A stretch of DNA of 64,000 bases from an uncultured Ruminococcus sp. (GTDB taxonomy: Bacteria > Bacillota > Clostridia > Oscillospirales > CAG-272). The notes beneath the pieces were generated by a model. That model did not search any database, had not been told where the DNA came from, and saw only the letters and a list, made by a program, of their open reading frames with translations. Both the position numbers and the translations under genes were made by a program. The stretch covers positions 1 to 64,000 of the forward strand of contig CACYYS010000014.1 in assembly GCA_902778725.1 (NCBI GenBank). Reading direction: 5' to 3'. Shown in pieces: positions 1 to 9,208 of the stretch. Each line of letters starts with the position of its first letter. Within the stretch, counting starts at the first letter, position 1.

Positions 1-42
1 TCATGCCCGAAGGGCGCATCATTCGGCGCAGCCGTACATCAC

Positions 43-106
43 GTTCCGCTGTCAGCGGAACACATCGTTCGCCGAGTGTCCTTAAGAACACTCGGCGTTT
101 CCCGCC
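43..106. terminator. Two adjacent perfect palindromes, probable terminator region
   Basis: Positions 43-51 pair perfectly with 53-61 (9 bp, 1-nt centre). Positions 70-79 pair perfectly with 88-97 (10 bp, with CTTAAG in the loop). A T-rich stretch follows on the plus strand up to the stop codon of the minus-strand DUF421 gene at 109. The second hairpin could end a plus-strand transcript from left of the window and also the DUF421 transcript. No gene is visible in bases 1-108. Confidence 0.45.
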
Positions 107-108
107 CT

Positions 109-795
109 TTATTTTTCCTCCCGCTCCGCAAGGAAGAGGTCGCCGCAGTCGTTGACGGTGAAAAAGATCAGGTCTTCCGGCTTTTTCTTCCGTTCCCGCA
201 GCGTCGTATCGAGCCACGCGCGGTCGCGCCCCGCGAGACGCAGCTCGTTTTCGTCGATCCGTCCCTCCTTGATCACGGTGTGCGCCACGCCCTTTTCCTT
301 TTCCGGCAGTCCCGCGTCCTCCGGCGTCATCGGGCGGCAGCGGGAGCGGAGCGCCACGCTGAGCCGTCCGTTCTGCTCCAGCGTGGCGCACCAGACCTCC
401 TCCGGCTCGAAGACCCCCTGCAGCCGCAGCTCGGATAAGAGCTCGTCGAGCGTGATCCGCGCGCGCCGCATCTCCTTCCAGTCCGGCTTTCCCGCCCGGA
501 TCAGGATGTTCGGCTTTCCCTCCATCAGCCGCCGCAGAAGGGGGATCTTCAGCATCAGAAAGGAGATCAGGAATTCCAGCCCGAGGATCACCGCCAGCGG
601 CAGGACCGTCCGCCAGACGGGGATGCGGGCGTCGACCAGCGGGAGCGTGGCGATATCCGAGAGCAGCAGCGTCGTCACAAGCTCGGAGATCTGCAGCTCG
701 CCGACCTGCCGCTTTCCCATTATCTTCATCGCCAGGATCAGCCCGAGATAGACGCACGCCGCCCGCAGGGCGCAGGACCAGACGCTCAGATTCAT
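109..795 (-). CDS. DUF421 (YetF-like) membrane protein
   Basis: A 228-residue protein of the DUF421/YetF family, a membrane family of uncertain function associated with the spore or cell envelope in Firmicutes. Three hydrophobic segments lie in roughly the first 85 residues (around 5-24, 38-52 and 60-85). The cytoplasmic YetF-type domain follows, with the family pattern of GKPNILIRAGK and then DELLSELRLQGV at about 93-130. Length is normal for the family. The start codon at 795 has a perfect GGAGG seven bases upstream, but that sequence is also the 3' arm of a 15-bp hairpin that looks like the terminator of the preceding pnuC gene. Translation may therefore depend on read-through and on opening of that hairpin. 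Family assignment is firm; function is unknown. Confidence 0.88.
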   Translation of the reverse strand: MNLSVWSCALRAACVYLGLILAMKIMGKRQVGELQISELVTTLLLSDIATLPLVDARIPVWRTVLPLAVILGLEFLISFLMLKIPLLRRLMEGKPNILIRAGKPDWKEMRRARITLDELLSELRLQGVFEPEEVWCATLEQNGRLSVALRSRCRPMTPEDAGLPEKEKGVAHTVIKEGRIDENELRLAGRDRAWLDTTLRERKKKPEDLIFFTVNDCGDLFLAEREEK

Positions 796-833
796 AAAAA
801 ATCCTCCGTGAAAAAGATCACGGAGGATTTTTT
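796..833. terminator. Perfect 15-bp terminator hairpin containing the DUF421 ribosome binding site
   Basis: Positions 796-810 pair perfectly with 819-833 around an 8-nt loop, with A6 and T6 at the two ends, so it can act in both directions. On the minus strand it follows pnuC by 26 nt and directly abuts the ATG of the DUF421 gene. The 3' arm carries the GGAGG Shine-Dalgarno sequence of that gene. Confidence 0.8.
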
Positions 834-859
834 GCCGTTTTTTCCGGTTTTATACAGGG

Positions 860-2053
860 TCAGGCTGCGGCGGCGGTCCTTTTTGCGTCCGCGGCGATCT
901 CCTCGCGGTGGGTGCGGATGTATTTCGTCCACTTGATATAGCCGTAGGTCGTGTTGGTGAGGTAGCCCGCCTTCAGCACCAGCAGGATCCACTGTCCCGT
1001 CATGATGTTGATCACGGTCTCGAGGATCGCCACGATATACCAGGCGATCCACTGCTCGCGGTAGCGGAGCAGGATGAACACGCCGTTGGCGATCCCCACG
1101 GCGGAGGCGCAGGCGTCGAGATAGCAGATGACGTTTTTGACCGTTACGTTGCTGTTGGCAAGGATGCCGCCCTGCACGTCGATAAAGGTCAGAGCGTAGC
1201 CGACGCCGACCGTCCAGACGGCGATCCCCAGTACCAGCAGGACGTCCTGCCACGGCTTGAGGGACTTGACGACGGTAAGCTCCTCCTGCTGCCGGTCGGG
1301 GTGTTTGTTCCATACGACAAAGCTGATGATGTCGCAGGGGATCCAGAAGAGGAAGGTGACGGCCAGCGTGGCGAAGCGGTAGGCGCAGAGGATGCAGATT
1401 AGGATCTCCGTCACCTCCACGATCAGCGAGATCACAAAGTTCCACTTGCTCTGCTTGGAGATCAGGAGCTCGCAGGAAATATTGGTGATCACGTCGACCA
1501 GGTAGAGGACGGTGATGATCCAGACGGGGACGAGATAGTTGAGGGGATTGACGTAAAAGTCGCCCTCGCCCGTCTCCGCGGCCTCTTCGGTATCCACGGC
1601 GCGTTCAAACGTCTGTCCGCCCGCGAGCAGCGCCGCGCAAAAGACCGTATCCTCGCCGTCCGGCGCAAATTCGAGCAGCAGCGTGTCGCCCGCCCGCAGA
1701 GCGGGGAGGGGGTAGCGCATCGTGTCGGAGTCCCCGGGGGAGACGGTGTACTCTTCCGTGATCACCTTCCCGTCTTTTTCCAGGGGGATCTCCTCCTCGC
1801 TGCCGTCGGCGCGGACGAGGGTGAGCGAGCCGAGGATAAAGTCGTCCTCCGTCCCCGAAAAATCGAGGACCGCGTTCTCCGCGGCGGGGAGATCGGAAAA
1901 GCGGAGCGTGTAGGTGGGGTCGTCGGTCTCCGGGAAGAGGAAGGAGAAAAGAACGGCAAGGATCAGGATGGAAAAGAACCAGATCTTTTCATAAAGGGTG
2001 AAATAGCGCCAAAGTTCTTTTGCGCGTTGGGAAAACGGTTTTTTCTCTGTCAT
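860..2053 (-). CDS. pnuC: PnuC-family nicotinamide riboside transporter with large extracytoplasmic insert
   Basis: A 397-residue membrane protein. From about residue 172 to the end it reads as a normal PnuC transporter core, with about seven hydrophobic segments, the segment FLFWIPCDIISFVVWNKHP, and the C-terminal stretch ending TTYGYIKWTKYIRTH. PnuC proteins take up nicotinamide riboside or related B vitamins by facilitated diffusion. The unusual part lies between an N-terminal membrane helix (about 24-41) and the next helix (about 174). About 130 residues there are rich in charged and beta-forming residues, with no membrane segment, and probably sit outside the membrane. Ordinary PnuC is about 220-250 residues. 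The gene is downstream of ppdK, separated by the ppdK terminator hairpin, and has only a modest AGGTAGG signal before its ATG. Substrate is inferred from the family. Confidence 0.8.
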   Translation of the reverse strand: MTEKKPFSQRAKELWRYFTLYEKIWFFSILILAVLFSFLFPETDDPTYTLRFSDLPAAENAVLDFSGTEDDFILGSLTLVRADGSEEEIPLEKDGKVITEEYTVSPGDSDTMRYPLPALRAGDTLLLEFAPDGEDTVFCAALLAGGQTFERAVDTEEAAETGEGDFYVNPLNYLVPVWIITVLYLVDVITNISCELLISKQSKWNFVISLIVEVTEILICILCAYRFATLAVTFLFWIPCDIISFVVWNKHPDRQQEELTVVKSLKPWQDVLLVLGIAVWTVGVGYALTFIDVQGGILANSNVTVKNVICYLDACASAVGIANGVFILLRYREQWIAWYIVAILETVINIMTGQWILLVLKAGYLTNTTYGYIKWTKYIRTHREEIAADAKRTAAAA

Positions 2054-2080
2054 AAGCAGACCTACCTTGTGATGAAACGA

Positions 2081-2110
2081 CCGGCAGCCGCGGAGATCCG
2101 CGGCTGCCGG
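2081..2110 (-). terminator. Hairpin downstream of ppdK
   Basis: A perfect 14-bp GC-rich stem with a 2-nt centre (2081-2094 with 2097-2110), 22 nt downstream of the ppdK stop. The following T tract on the minus strand is weak, so it may be a partial terminator or an RNA-stabilising hairpin that lets some transcription reach pnuC. Confidence 0.55.
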
Positions 2111-2131
2111 AAATGTTTGAAAACGGATCTG

Positions 2132-4759
2132 TTATTTCTCTTCGCGGAGAGCGGCCTGAGCGGCGGCCAGACGCGCGATCGGAACACGGAAGGGAGAGCA
2201 GGAGACGTAGGTCAGCCCGACCTTGTGGCAGAACTCCACGGTGGACGGGTCGCCGCCGTGCTCGCCGCAGATGCCGAGCTTGATGTTCGGGCGGGTCTGA
2301 CGGCCGAGCTCGCACGCCATCTTGACGAGCTTGCCGACGCCGGTCTGGTCGAGACGGGCGAAGGGATCGGACTCGTAGATCTTGCGGTCGTAGTAGGAGC
2401 CGAGGAACTTGCCGGCGTCGTCGCGGGAGAAGCCGAAGGTCATCTGCGTGAGGTCGTTGGTGCCGAAGCTGAAGAACTCGGCGTCCTTGGCGATCTCGTC
2501 GGCGGTCAGAGCGGCGCGCGGGATCTCGATCATCGTACCGATCTTGTAGTGCAGCTCGCGGCCGGCCTTGGCGATCTCCTCGTCGGCGGTGCGGACCACG
2601 ACGGACTTGACGTACTGCAGCTCCTTCAGCTCGCCGACGAGCGGGATCATGATCTCGGGGACGATATTCCAGTCGGCGTGCCTGGCGCTTACGTTGAGGG
2701 CGGCGCGGATGACCGCTCTCGTCTGCATCTCGGCGATCTCCGGATAGGTGACGGCGAGACGGCAGCCGCGGTGACCCATCATCGGGTTGAACTCATGCAG
2801 CCCGGCGATGATGTCCTTGATCTCCTTCACGGTCTTGCCCTGGGTCTTGGCGAGCAGCTCGATGTCCTTCTCCTCGGTGGGGACGAACTCGTGCAGCGGC
2901 GGATCGAGGAAGCGGATGGTGACGGGAGAACCCTCCATCGCTTCGTAGAGCTCTTCAAAGTCGCCCTGCTGCATCGGCAGGATCTTTTCGAGAGCGGCCT
3001 TCCTGCCCTCGACGGTGTCGGAGCAGATCATCTCGCGGATCGCGGCGATGCGGTCCGCCTTGAAGAACATATGTTCGGTACGGCAGAGGCCGATGCCCTC
3101 CGCGCCGAGCTCCTTCGCCTTCTTTGCGTCGGCGGGGGTGTCCGCGTTGGTGCGGACACGGAGTCTTCTGTATTTGTCGGCCCACGCCATGATGCGGCCG
3201 AACTCGCCGGCGATCGTGGCGTCCACGGTCGGGATGATCCCGTCGTAGATCTTGCCGGTGGTGCCGTCGATGGAGATGCAGTCGCCCTCATGGAAGGTCT
3301 TGCCGCCGAGCTCGAAGGTCTTGTTCGCCTCGTCCATCTTGATCTCGGAGCAGCCGGAGACGCAGCACTCGCCCATGCCTCTCGCCACAACGGCGGCGTG
3401 GGAGGTCATACCGCCGCGGACGGTCAGGATACCCTGCGCCGCCTTCATACCGGTGATGTCCTCCGGGGAGGTCTCGAGACGGACCAGGACGACCTTCTCG
3501 CCCTTCGCCGCCCACTCGACGGCGTCGTCGGCGGTGAAGACGATCTTGCCGCACGCGGCGCCGGGGGAGGCGCCGAGGCCCTTGCCGAGCGGGGTCGCCG
3601 CTTTGATCGCGGCGGCGTCGAACTGCGGATGCAGCAGCGTGTCGAGGTTGCGGGGGTCGATCATCAGGACGGCTTCCTTCTCGGAGATCATGCCCTCGTC
3701 CACGAGGTCGCACGCGATCTTGAGCGCCGCCTGTGCGGTCCGCTTGCCGTTTCTCGTCTGGAGCATATAGAGCTTGCCGTGCTCGACGGTGAACTCCATA
3801 TCCTGCATATCGCGGTAATGGTTCTCGAGGATCTGGCAGACTTCCTTGAACTGCTTGAACGCCGCGGGGAACTTTTCTTCCATCTCGGTGATGTGCATCG
3901 GGGTACGGATGCCGGCCACGACGTCCTCGCCCTGGGCGTTGGTGAGGAACTCGCCGAAGAGCCCCTTCGCGCCGGTCGCCGGGTCGCGGGTGAAGGCGAC
4001 GCCGGTGCCGCAGTCGTCACCCATGTTGCCGAACGCCATCGACTGGACGTTGACGGCGGTGCCCCAGGAGTAGGGGATGTCGTTATCGCGGCGGTAGACG
4101 TTCGCGCGCGGGTTGTCCCAGGAACGGAAGACCGCTTTGATCGCGCCCATCAGCTGTTCCTTCGGGTCGGAGGGGAAATCCGCGCCGATCTTGGCCTTGT
4201 ACTCCGCCTTGAACTGGGCGGCGAGGGTCGCGAGATCGTCGGCGGTCAGATCCACGTCGTTCTTGACGCCGCGGTCCGCCTTCATCTTGTCGATCAGCTC
4301 TTCAAAATATTTCTTGCCGACCTCCATAACGACGTCGGAATACATCTGGATAAAGCGGCGGTAGCAGTCCCACGCCCAGCGGGGGTTGTTCGACTTCTTT
4401 GCCAGCGTGTCCACGACCTGCTCGTTCAAGCCGAGGTTCAGGATCGTGTCCATCATGCCGGGCATCGACGCTCTCGCGCCGCTGCGGACGGAAACGAGCA
4501 GCGGGTTCTCGATATCGCCGAATTTCTTGCCGGTGATCGTTTCCAGCTTGGTGATATACTCCATGATCTCCGCCTGGATCTCGGGGTTGATGGTCCTGCC
4601 GTCTTCATAATACTGCGTGCAGGCCTCCGTCGAGATGGTGAAGCCCTGGGGAACGGGGAGACCGAGATTGGTCATCTCCGCGAGGTTGGCCCCCTTCCCG
4701 CCGAGCAGCTCGCGCATTTTGCCGTTGCCCTCGGAGAAAAGGTAGATGTACTTTTTCAT
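2132..4759 (-). CDS. ppdK: Pyruvate, phosphate dikinase
   Basis: An 875-residue cytosolic enzyme that interconverts pyruvate, ATP and phosphate with phosphoenolpyruvate, AMP and pyrophosphate. In fermenting clostridia it typically serves PPi-linked glycolysis or gluconeogenesis. The N-terminal nucleotide-binding domain begins KKYIYLFSEGN and GGKGANLAEM. The swivelling phosphohistidine domain has GGMTSHAAVVARGMG with the catalytic His near residue 454. The C-terminal PEP/pyruvate barrel ends with GICGEHGGDP, whose Cys is near residue 830. Length matches the family. The frame is open to 4816, but the ATG at 4759 is preferred because GGAGG lies seven bases before it and the family begins there. 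A TATAAT -10 box lies at 4819-4824 on the minus strand with a poor -35. Confidence 0.97.
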   Translation of the reverse strand: MKKYIYLFSEGNGKMRELLGGKGANLAEMTNLGLPVPQGFTISTEACTQYYEDGRTINPEIQAEIMEYITKLETITGKKFGDIENPLLVSVRSGARASMPGMMDTILNLGLNEQVVDTLAKKSNNPRWAWDCYRRFIQMYSDVVMEVGKKYFEELIDKMKADRGVKNDVDLTADDLATLAAQFKAEYKAKIGADFPSDPKEQLMGAIKAVFRSWDNPRANVYRRDNDIPYSWGTAVNVQSMAFGNMGDDCGTGVAFTRDPATGAKGLFGEFLTNAQGEDVVAGIRTPMHITEMEEKFPAAFKQFKEVCQILENHYRDMQDMEFTVEHGKLYMLQTRNGKRTAQAALKIACDLVDEGMISEKEAVLMIDPRNLDTLLHPQFDAAAIKAATPLGKGLGASPGAACGKIVFTADDAVEWAAKGEKVVLVRLETSPEDITGMKAAQGILTVRGGMTSHAAVVARGMGECCVSGCSEIKMDEANKTFELGGKTFHEGDCISIDGTTGKIYDGIIPTVDATIAGEFGRIMAWADKYRRLRVRTNADTPADAKKAKELGAEGIGLCRTEHMFFKADRIAAIREMICSDTVEGRKAALEKILPMQQGDFEELYEAMEGSPVTIRFLDPPLHEFVPTEEKDIELLAKTQGKTVKEIKDIIAGLHEFNPMMGHRGCRLAVTYPEIAEMQTRAVIRAALNVSARHADWNIVPEIMIPLVGELKELQYVKSVVVRTADEEIAKAGRELHYKIGTMIEIPRAALTADEIAKDAEFFSFGTNDLTQMTFGFSRDDAGKFLGSYYDRKIYESDPFARLDQTGVGKLVKMACELGRQTRPNIKLGICGEHGGDPSTVEFCHKVGLTYVSCSPFRVPIARLAAAQAALREEK

Positions 4760-4926
4760 AGAAATCCTCCAATCAAAAATTCTTTTCTTTTTTCTGTTTC
4801 CATTTATACCAATCAAAGATTATAACATATCCTTTTCCGGATTTCCATAGTTTGTACAGAATTTTTTTCAAAATTTACACATTCTTTTCCGGGAGAAGGG
4901 AAATCGCCCGCCGCGCCAAAAAACTC

Positions 4927-4955
4927 TTGCGTTTTTTCCTCTTTTGCGGTAAGAT
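4927..4955 (+). promoter_or_regulatory. Sigma-A-like promoter for pth-mfd
   Basis: TTGCGT at 4927-4932 and TAAGAT at 4950-4955, with a 17-bp spacer, about 65 nt before the proposed pth start. It lies in the divergent intergenic region with ppdK. Confidence 0.5.
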
Positions 4956-5021
4956 AGAGACAGCTCCGGAGCCTGTTCGGGGCGATTTGTGTTTGCAATA
5001 CGTCAAAGGAAGGATACGGAT

Positions 5022-5666
5022 TTGTCCGGAATTTTCGATCTCTTCAAAAAAATCGAGGCGGAGCGGGAGGAAAAAGCCCGCGCTCCGATCTCTCATATCG
5101 TCGCGGGGCTCGGCAACCCCGGGGAGAAGTATGAACTCACCCGCCACAACGCGGGCTTTCTCTGCGCCGACTATCTCTTTTCCCGCTTCGGGGGCGAGCG
5201 GTGGAAGCTCCGCTTCAAGGCGCTCTGCTCGGAGTGCGAGACGGGGGCGGGGCGGATCCTCCTCCTCAAGCCCCAGACCTTCATGAACGCGTCCGGCGAG
5301 GCGATCTCCGAGGCGATGCGTTTTTACAAGCTCCCGCCGGAGAAGCTGATCGTCGTCTGCGACGACGTGAACTTCCCCTGCGGCGCGATGCGCATCCGCC
5401 CCTCGGGCAGCGACGCGGGGCAGAGGGGCGTGCGCAGCGCGATCCTCGCTCTCGGCTCCGACGCGTTCCCCCGCATCCGGCTCGGCGTCGGGGAAAAGCC
5501 GGATCCCGCCTACGATCTCGCCGACTGGGTCCTCTCCCGTTTCGGCGAGGAGGAGAAAAAAGCGATCTACTCCTGCTTTGAGGACAGCGCCGAGGCGATC
5601 CGCCTGATCCAGCAGGGCGGGATCGAGGCGGCGATGAGCCGGTATAACAGAAAGGGTCCCCGCTGA
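5022..5666 (+). CDS. pth: Peptidyl-tRNA hydrolase
   Basis: Cleaves peptidyl-tRNA released from stalled ribosomes, recycling tRNA. The Pth fold starts with HIVAGLGNPGEKYELTRHN, which contains the conserved Asn and the catalytic His-Asn pair, and continues with KPQTFMNASGEA and VVCDDVNFPCG. I propose a TTG start at 5022 because AAAGGAAGG lies eight bases upstream. This gives 214 residues with a short N-terminal extension (SGIFDLFKKIEAEREE) before the usual fold. A GTG at 4989 in the same frame has no good ribosome binding site. The stop overlaps the mfd start by one base (TGATG), so the two genes are translationally coupled. Pth next to Mfd is a conserved Bacillota arrangement. Confidence 0.93.
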   Translation: MSGIFDLFKKIEAEREEKARAPISHIVAGLGNPGEKYELTRHNAGFLCADYLFSRFGGERWKLRFKALCSECETGAGRILLLKPQTFMNASGEAISEAMRFYKLPPEKLIVVCDDVNFPCGAMRIRPSGSDAGQRGVRSAILALGSDAFPRIRLGVGEKPDPAYDLADWVLSRFGEEEKKAIYSCFEDSAEAIRLIQQGGIEAAMSRYNRKGPR

Positions 5667-8600
5667 TGATCTACGATTCCGTCCGGCTCGACCCTCTCTA
5701 CGGTCAGCTTTCCGAATGTATCACCCTTGAGAGGATGGCAAAGCGCTGCCCTCCCCTTTACGTGACGGGAGCGGGCAGCGGGGTGAGCGGGATGCTCTGC
5801 GCCGCCCTCGCCGCCGATTTCGCTCCGCTCCTGATCCTCGCGGGCAGCGAGCGGGACGCCGCCCGCCTCGCCGCGGCGCTGAACGCCCAGGACCTTCCCG
5901 CCGCCGTCTTCCCGCAGAGGGATCCCGTTCTCTATAACATCGCCGCCTCCCGCACCTCCGAGTACGAGAGGCTCTCGGTTCTCCTGCGCCTTTTGCGCGG
6001 GGAGCTGCGGGCGGTCGTCGCCGTCCCCGGCGCCGCGCTCGGCTTTACCGTCCCGCCCGCGGTCCTGCGGGAGGCGGGAGTGACCGTCCGGATGGGGGAC
6101 GAGTACCCCGTCGACGGCCTGGAGCGGGAGCTGCTCCGCCTCGGCTACGCCCGCTGCGAGATGACCGAGGCGCCCGGACAGTTTGCCCGCCGCGGCGGGA
6201 TCTTAGACGTTTTCCCCGCCTTCGGTCAGGGGGAGCGGGAGCGCCCCGTCCGGATCGAGTTTTTCGGGGACGAGGCGGACCGGATCGGCTTTTTTGATCC
6301 CGCGACCCAGCGGACCGAGGAGAACGCCTCCTCCGTTTTTCTCCCTCCCGCGCGGGAGCTGCTCCTTGACGCCGGTACGGTCTCCCGCATCCGGCTCGCC
6401 GTCGCCACCGCCCGAAAAAAAGCGAAAACGCCGGAGGCGGCGCAGGCGCTGGACGGGGAGCTCGCCGCCATCGACGGGGAGCTTTCCCTTGATTTTGCCG
6501 ACAAATACGTCACGCTGGTCTATCCGGAAAAGGCCACGCTGCTCGACTATTTTTCCTCCGGCGCTCCGGTCGTCATCGCGGGCGGGAACGCCGTCCGCGC
6601 CTCGCTGGACGCCGCCCTCTGGCATGAAAAGGAGAACGTGACCGCCCTGCTCGAGAGCGGCCTTTGCGACGCGCGCTGGGCGTCGTATATGAAGGATCAG
6701 GCGGAGCTGGAGCTTTTCTCCGCCGCGCGGCCCGCCGTCTATCTCGACGCCTTTCTCCCCGCGGGCGCGGGGACGAGAGAGCAGGGGGGCGTCTTTTCCC
6801 TCCGCAGCCGCAGCGCCGCCCACGCGGAGAACCGCGATCTGCTCTTTGAGGACATCGAGGACTATCTGAAAAGCGGTTACCGGATCGTGGCGGGGACCGC
6901 CTCCCCGCACGAGAGCGAGACGCTCGCGGAGATGCTGCGGGAGCGGGGCTGCGCCGTCGCTCTTTTCCCCGGCGGGCGGGTGGACTGCGCCGCGCTCTCG
7001 CAGGGGGTGATCTATCTGACCGACGCGCCCTCGCTCGAGGGATTTGAACTGACCGACGCGCGTTTCGTCTTTCTCTCTCTCTCCTCCGCGGCGGCAAAGC
7101 AGGGAGGGACCCTGCGCCGCGCCCGCCGCAAAAAGCGCTCCGACGCGAAGCAGCTCCTCTCCTACGCCGATCTGAAGGTCGGGGACTACGTCGTGCACGA
7201 GACCTGCGGTATCGGACGCTATCTCGGGATCGAGCAGCTGACGGTGGACGGCGTGACGCGGGATTATATCAACATCCAGTACGCCGGCAGCGACAAGCTC
7301 TTCATCCCCACGACCCAGCTCGATATGGTCTCCAAATACATCGGCGCCCACTCGGACGACGGGCTGCTCAAGCTCTCAAAGATGGGCGGCGCGGAGTGGA
7401 AGCACGCAAAAAGCCGCGCCAGATCCGCCGTCAGCGATATGGCAAAGGAGCTGATCAAGCTCTACGCGGAGCGGATGCGCCTGCCGGGCTACGCCTTCCC
7501 CGCGGACGACGACTACCAGAGAGAGTTTGAGGAGGCGTTCCCCTACGAGGAGACCGACTCCCAGCTCGAGGCGGCGGAGGATATCAAGGCGGATATGCAG
7601 AAGCCCCACCCGATGGACCGGCTGCTGTGCGGGGACGTCGGTTACGGCAAGACCGAGGTCGCCTTCCGCGCCGCCTTCAAGGCGGTGGAGGCGGGCAAGC
7701 AGGTCGCGATCCTCTGCCCGACCACCATCCTCGCCTATCAGCATTACACGACCGCGGCGGCGCGGATGCGGGATTTCCCCATCCGGATCGAGATGCTCTC
7801 CCGCTTCCGCACCCCCACCCAGCAAAAGGAGATCCTGCGCCGCCTCCGGCGCGGGGACGTGGATATCATCATCGGCACCCATACCCTTGTGTACGGCAAG
7901 GCGGAGTTCAAGGATCTCGGCCTGCTCGTGATCGACGAGGAGCAGCGCTTCGGCGTTGCGCAGAAGGAAAAACTCAAGCAGCTCGCCGCCGGCGTGGACG
8001 TGCTGATGCTCTCCGCCACGCCGATCCCGCGGACGCTCAATATGGCGATCGGCGGGATCCGGGATATGTCGATCCTCGACGAGCCGCCGGGAGACCGCCG
8101 CCCGGTGCAGACCTACGTTCTGGAGTATGACGCCATCATCATCGAGGACGCGATCCGCCGTGAGCTTTCCCGCGGGGGGCAGGTTTTCTACCTCTATAAC
8201 CGGGTGGAACGGATCAATTCCGTCGCCGCCCGCATCGCGGACGCGGTCCCCGGCGCGCGTGTCGCCGTCGCCCACGGGCAGATGGACAAGGAGGAGATCG
8301 AGGACGTCTGGCGCTCGATGCTCTCGGGCGAGGTGGACGTTCTCGTCTGCACCAGCATCATCGAGACGGGGGTGGACGTCCCCAACGCCAACACCCTGAT
8401 CATCGAGGACGCGGACCGCATGGGCCTCTCGCAGCTCCACCAGCTGCGCGGCAGGGTCGGCCGCTCGGGGCGCCGGGCGTTCGCCTACTTCACCTTCCGG
8501 CGGGGCAAGGCGCTCTCCGAGATCGCGGAAAAACGCCTCTCCGCCATCCGTGAGTACGCGCAGTTCGGCGCGGGCTTCCGGGTCGCTCTGCGGGATCTGG

Positions 8601-9208
8601 AGATCCGGGGCGCCGGCAATATGCTCGGCGCCGAGCAGCACGGGCATCTCGACGCCGTCGGCTACGATCTCTATATGAAGCTGCTCTCCGAGGCGGTGCT
8701 GGAAGAAAAGGGCGTCAAAAAGGAGAAAAAGACGGAGTGCGTCGTCGATTTGCGCGTCGACGCCTTCCTCCCGGAGGATTACGTCTCCTCCCAGGCGCAG
8801 CGGATCGAGCAGTATCAGCACATCGCCACGATCGGGACGCGGGAGGACGCGGACGACATCGAGGACGCGATGCAGGACCGCTACGGCGATCTGCCGCAGC
8901 CGGTGCGGAATCTGATCCGGGCGGCGCTGATCAAGGCGGAGTGCGAGGAGTGCGGCTTCAGCCGCTTCGAGCAGCAGGGGAGATCCTTTACGATCCATAT
9001 CCCGCACCTCGTGCCGGAGATCTGGATGCGGATGTTCTCCCTCTTGCCGGAGTACAAGCTGCGCGGCGTGCCCGGCAGCGTCTCCCGCATCACCGCCCAG
9101 CTCCCGCCAAAGACCGCTCCCCTTGACGCGGCGCTGCGGCTGCTGGAGCTATATCGGGAACAGTCCGCCGGGCTCCCGGCGGACCGGGAAAAGGAGAAAA
9201 ACGTATGA
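5666..9208 (+). CDS. mfd: Transcription-repair coupling factor Mfd
   Basis: An 1180-residue DNA translocase that removes RNA polymerase stalled at lesions and recruits UvrA for strand-specific nucleotide excision repair. The N-terminal UvrB-homology region runs over roughly the first 350 residues, with ARRGGILDVFP. It is followed by the RNA polymerase interaction domain around 490-560, with DYVVHETCGIGRYLG. The RecG-like SF2 motor has Walker A GDVGYGKTEVA near residue 655 and the DEEQ box LLVIDEEQRFG. The later motifs are TSIIETGVDVPNANT and LHQLRGRVGRSGR, and the TRCF C-terminal domain follows. Length is typical. It begins within the pth stop and overlaps the next lipoprotein gene by 4 nt. 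Confidence 0.98.
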   Translation: MIYDSVRLDPLYGQLSECITLERMAKRCPPLYVTGAGSGVSGMLCAALAADFAPLLILAGSERDAARLAAALNAQDLPAAVFPQRDPVLYNIAASRTSEYERLSVLLRLLRGELRAVVAVPGAALGFTVPPAVLREAGVTVRMGDEYPVDGLERELLRLGYARCEMTEAPGQFARRGGILDVFPAFGQGERERPVRIEFFGDEADRIGFFDPATQRTEENASSVFLPPARELLLDAGTVSRIRLAVATARKKAKTPEAAQALDGELAAIDGELSLDFADKYVTLVYPEKATLLDYFSSGAPVVIAGGNAVRASLDAALWHEKENVTALLESGLCDARWASYMKDQAELELFSAARPAVYLDAFLPAGAGTREQGGVFSLRSRSAAHAENRDLLFEDIEDYLKSGYRIVAGTASPHESETLAEMLRERGCAVALFPGGRVDCAALSQGVIYLTDAPSLEGFELTDARFVFLSLSSAAAKQGGTLRRARRKKRSDAKQLLSYADLKVGDYVVHETCGIGRYLGIEQLTVDGVTRDYINIQYAGSDKLFIPTTQLDMVSKYIGAHSDDGLLKLSKMGGAEWKHAKSRARSAVSDMAKELIKLYAERMRLPGYAFPADDDYQREFEEAFPYEETDSQLEAAEDIKADMQKPHPMDRLLCGDVGYGKTEVAFRAAFKAVEAGKQVAILCPTTILAYQHYTTAAARMRDFPIRIEMLSRFRTPTQQKEILRRLRRGDVDIIIGTHTLVYGKAEFKDLGLLVIDEEQRFGVAQKEKLKQLAAGVDVLMLSATPIPRTLNMAIGGIRDMSILDEPPGDRRPVQTYVLEYDAIIIEDAIRRELSRGGQVFYLYNRVERINSVAARIADAVPGARVAVAHGQMDKEEIEDVWRSMLSGEVDVLVCTSIIETGVDVPNANTLIIEDADRMGLSQLHQLRGRVGRSGRRAFAYFTFRRGKALSEIAEKRLSAIREYAQFGAGFRVALRDLEIRGAGNMLGAEQHGHLDAVGYDLYMKLLSEAVLEEKGVKKEKKTECVVDLRVDAFLPEDYVSSQAQRIEQYQHIATIGTREDADDIEDAMQDRYGDLPQPVRNLIRAALIKAECEECGFSRFEQQGRSFTIHIPHLVPEIWMRMFSLLPEYKLRGVPGSVSRITAQLPPKTAPLDAALRLLELYREQSAGLPADREKEKNV

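Noticed and set aside
2027..4825. 932-codon open frame on the plus strand opposite ppdK
   Set aside because: It is an antisense shadow of a clear enzyme gene in GC-rich DNA, with low-complexity Leu/Val/Asp/Arg composition and no ribosome binding site or family features.
7376..9007. 543-codon open frame opposite mfd
   Set aside because: Antisense shadow caused by the GC-rich third-position pattern; the mfd motifs on the other strand are unmistakable.
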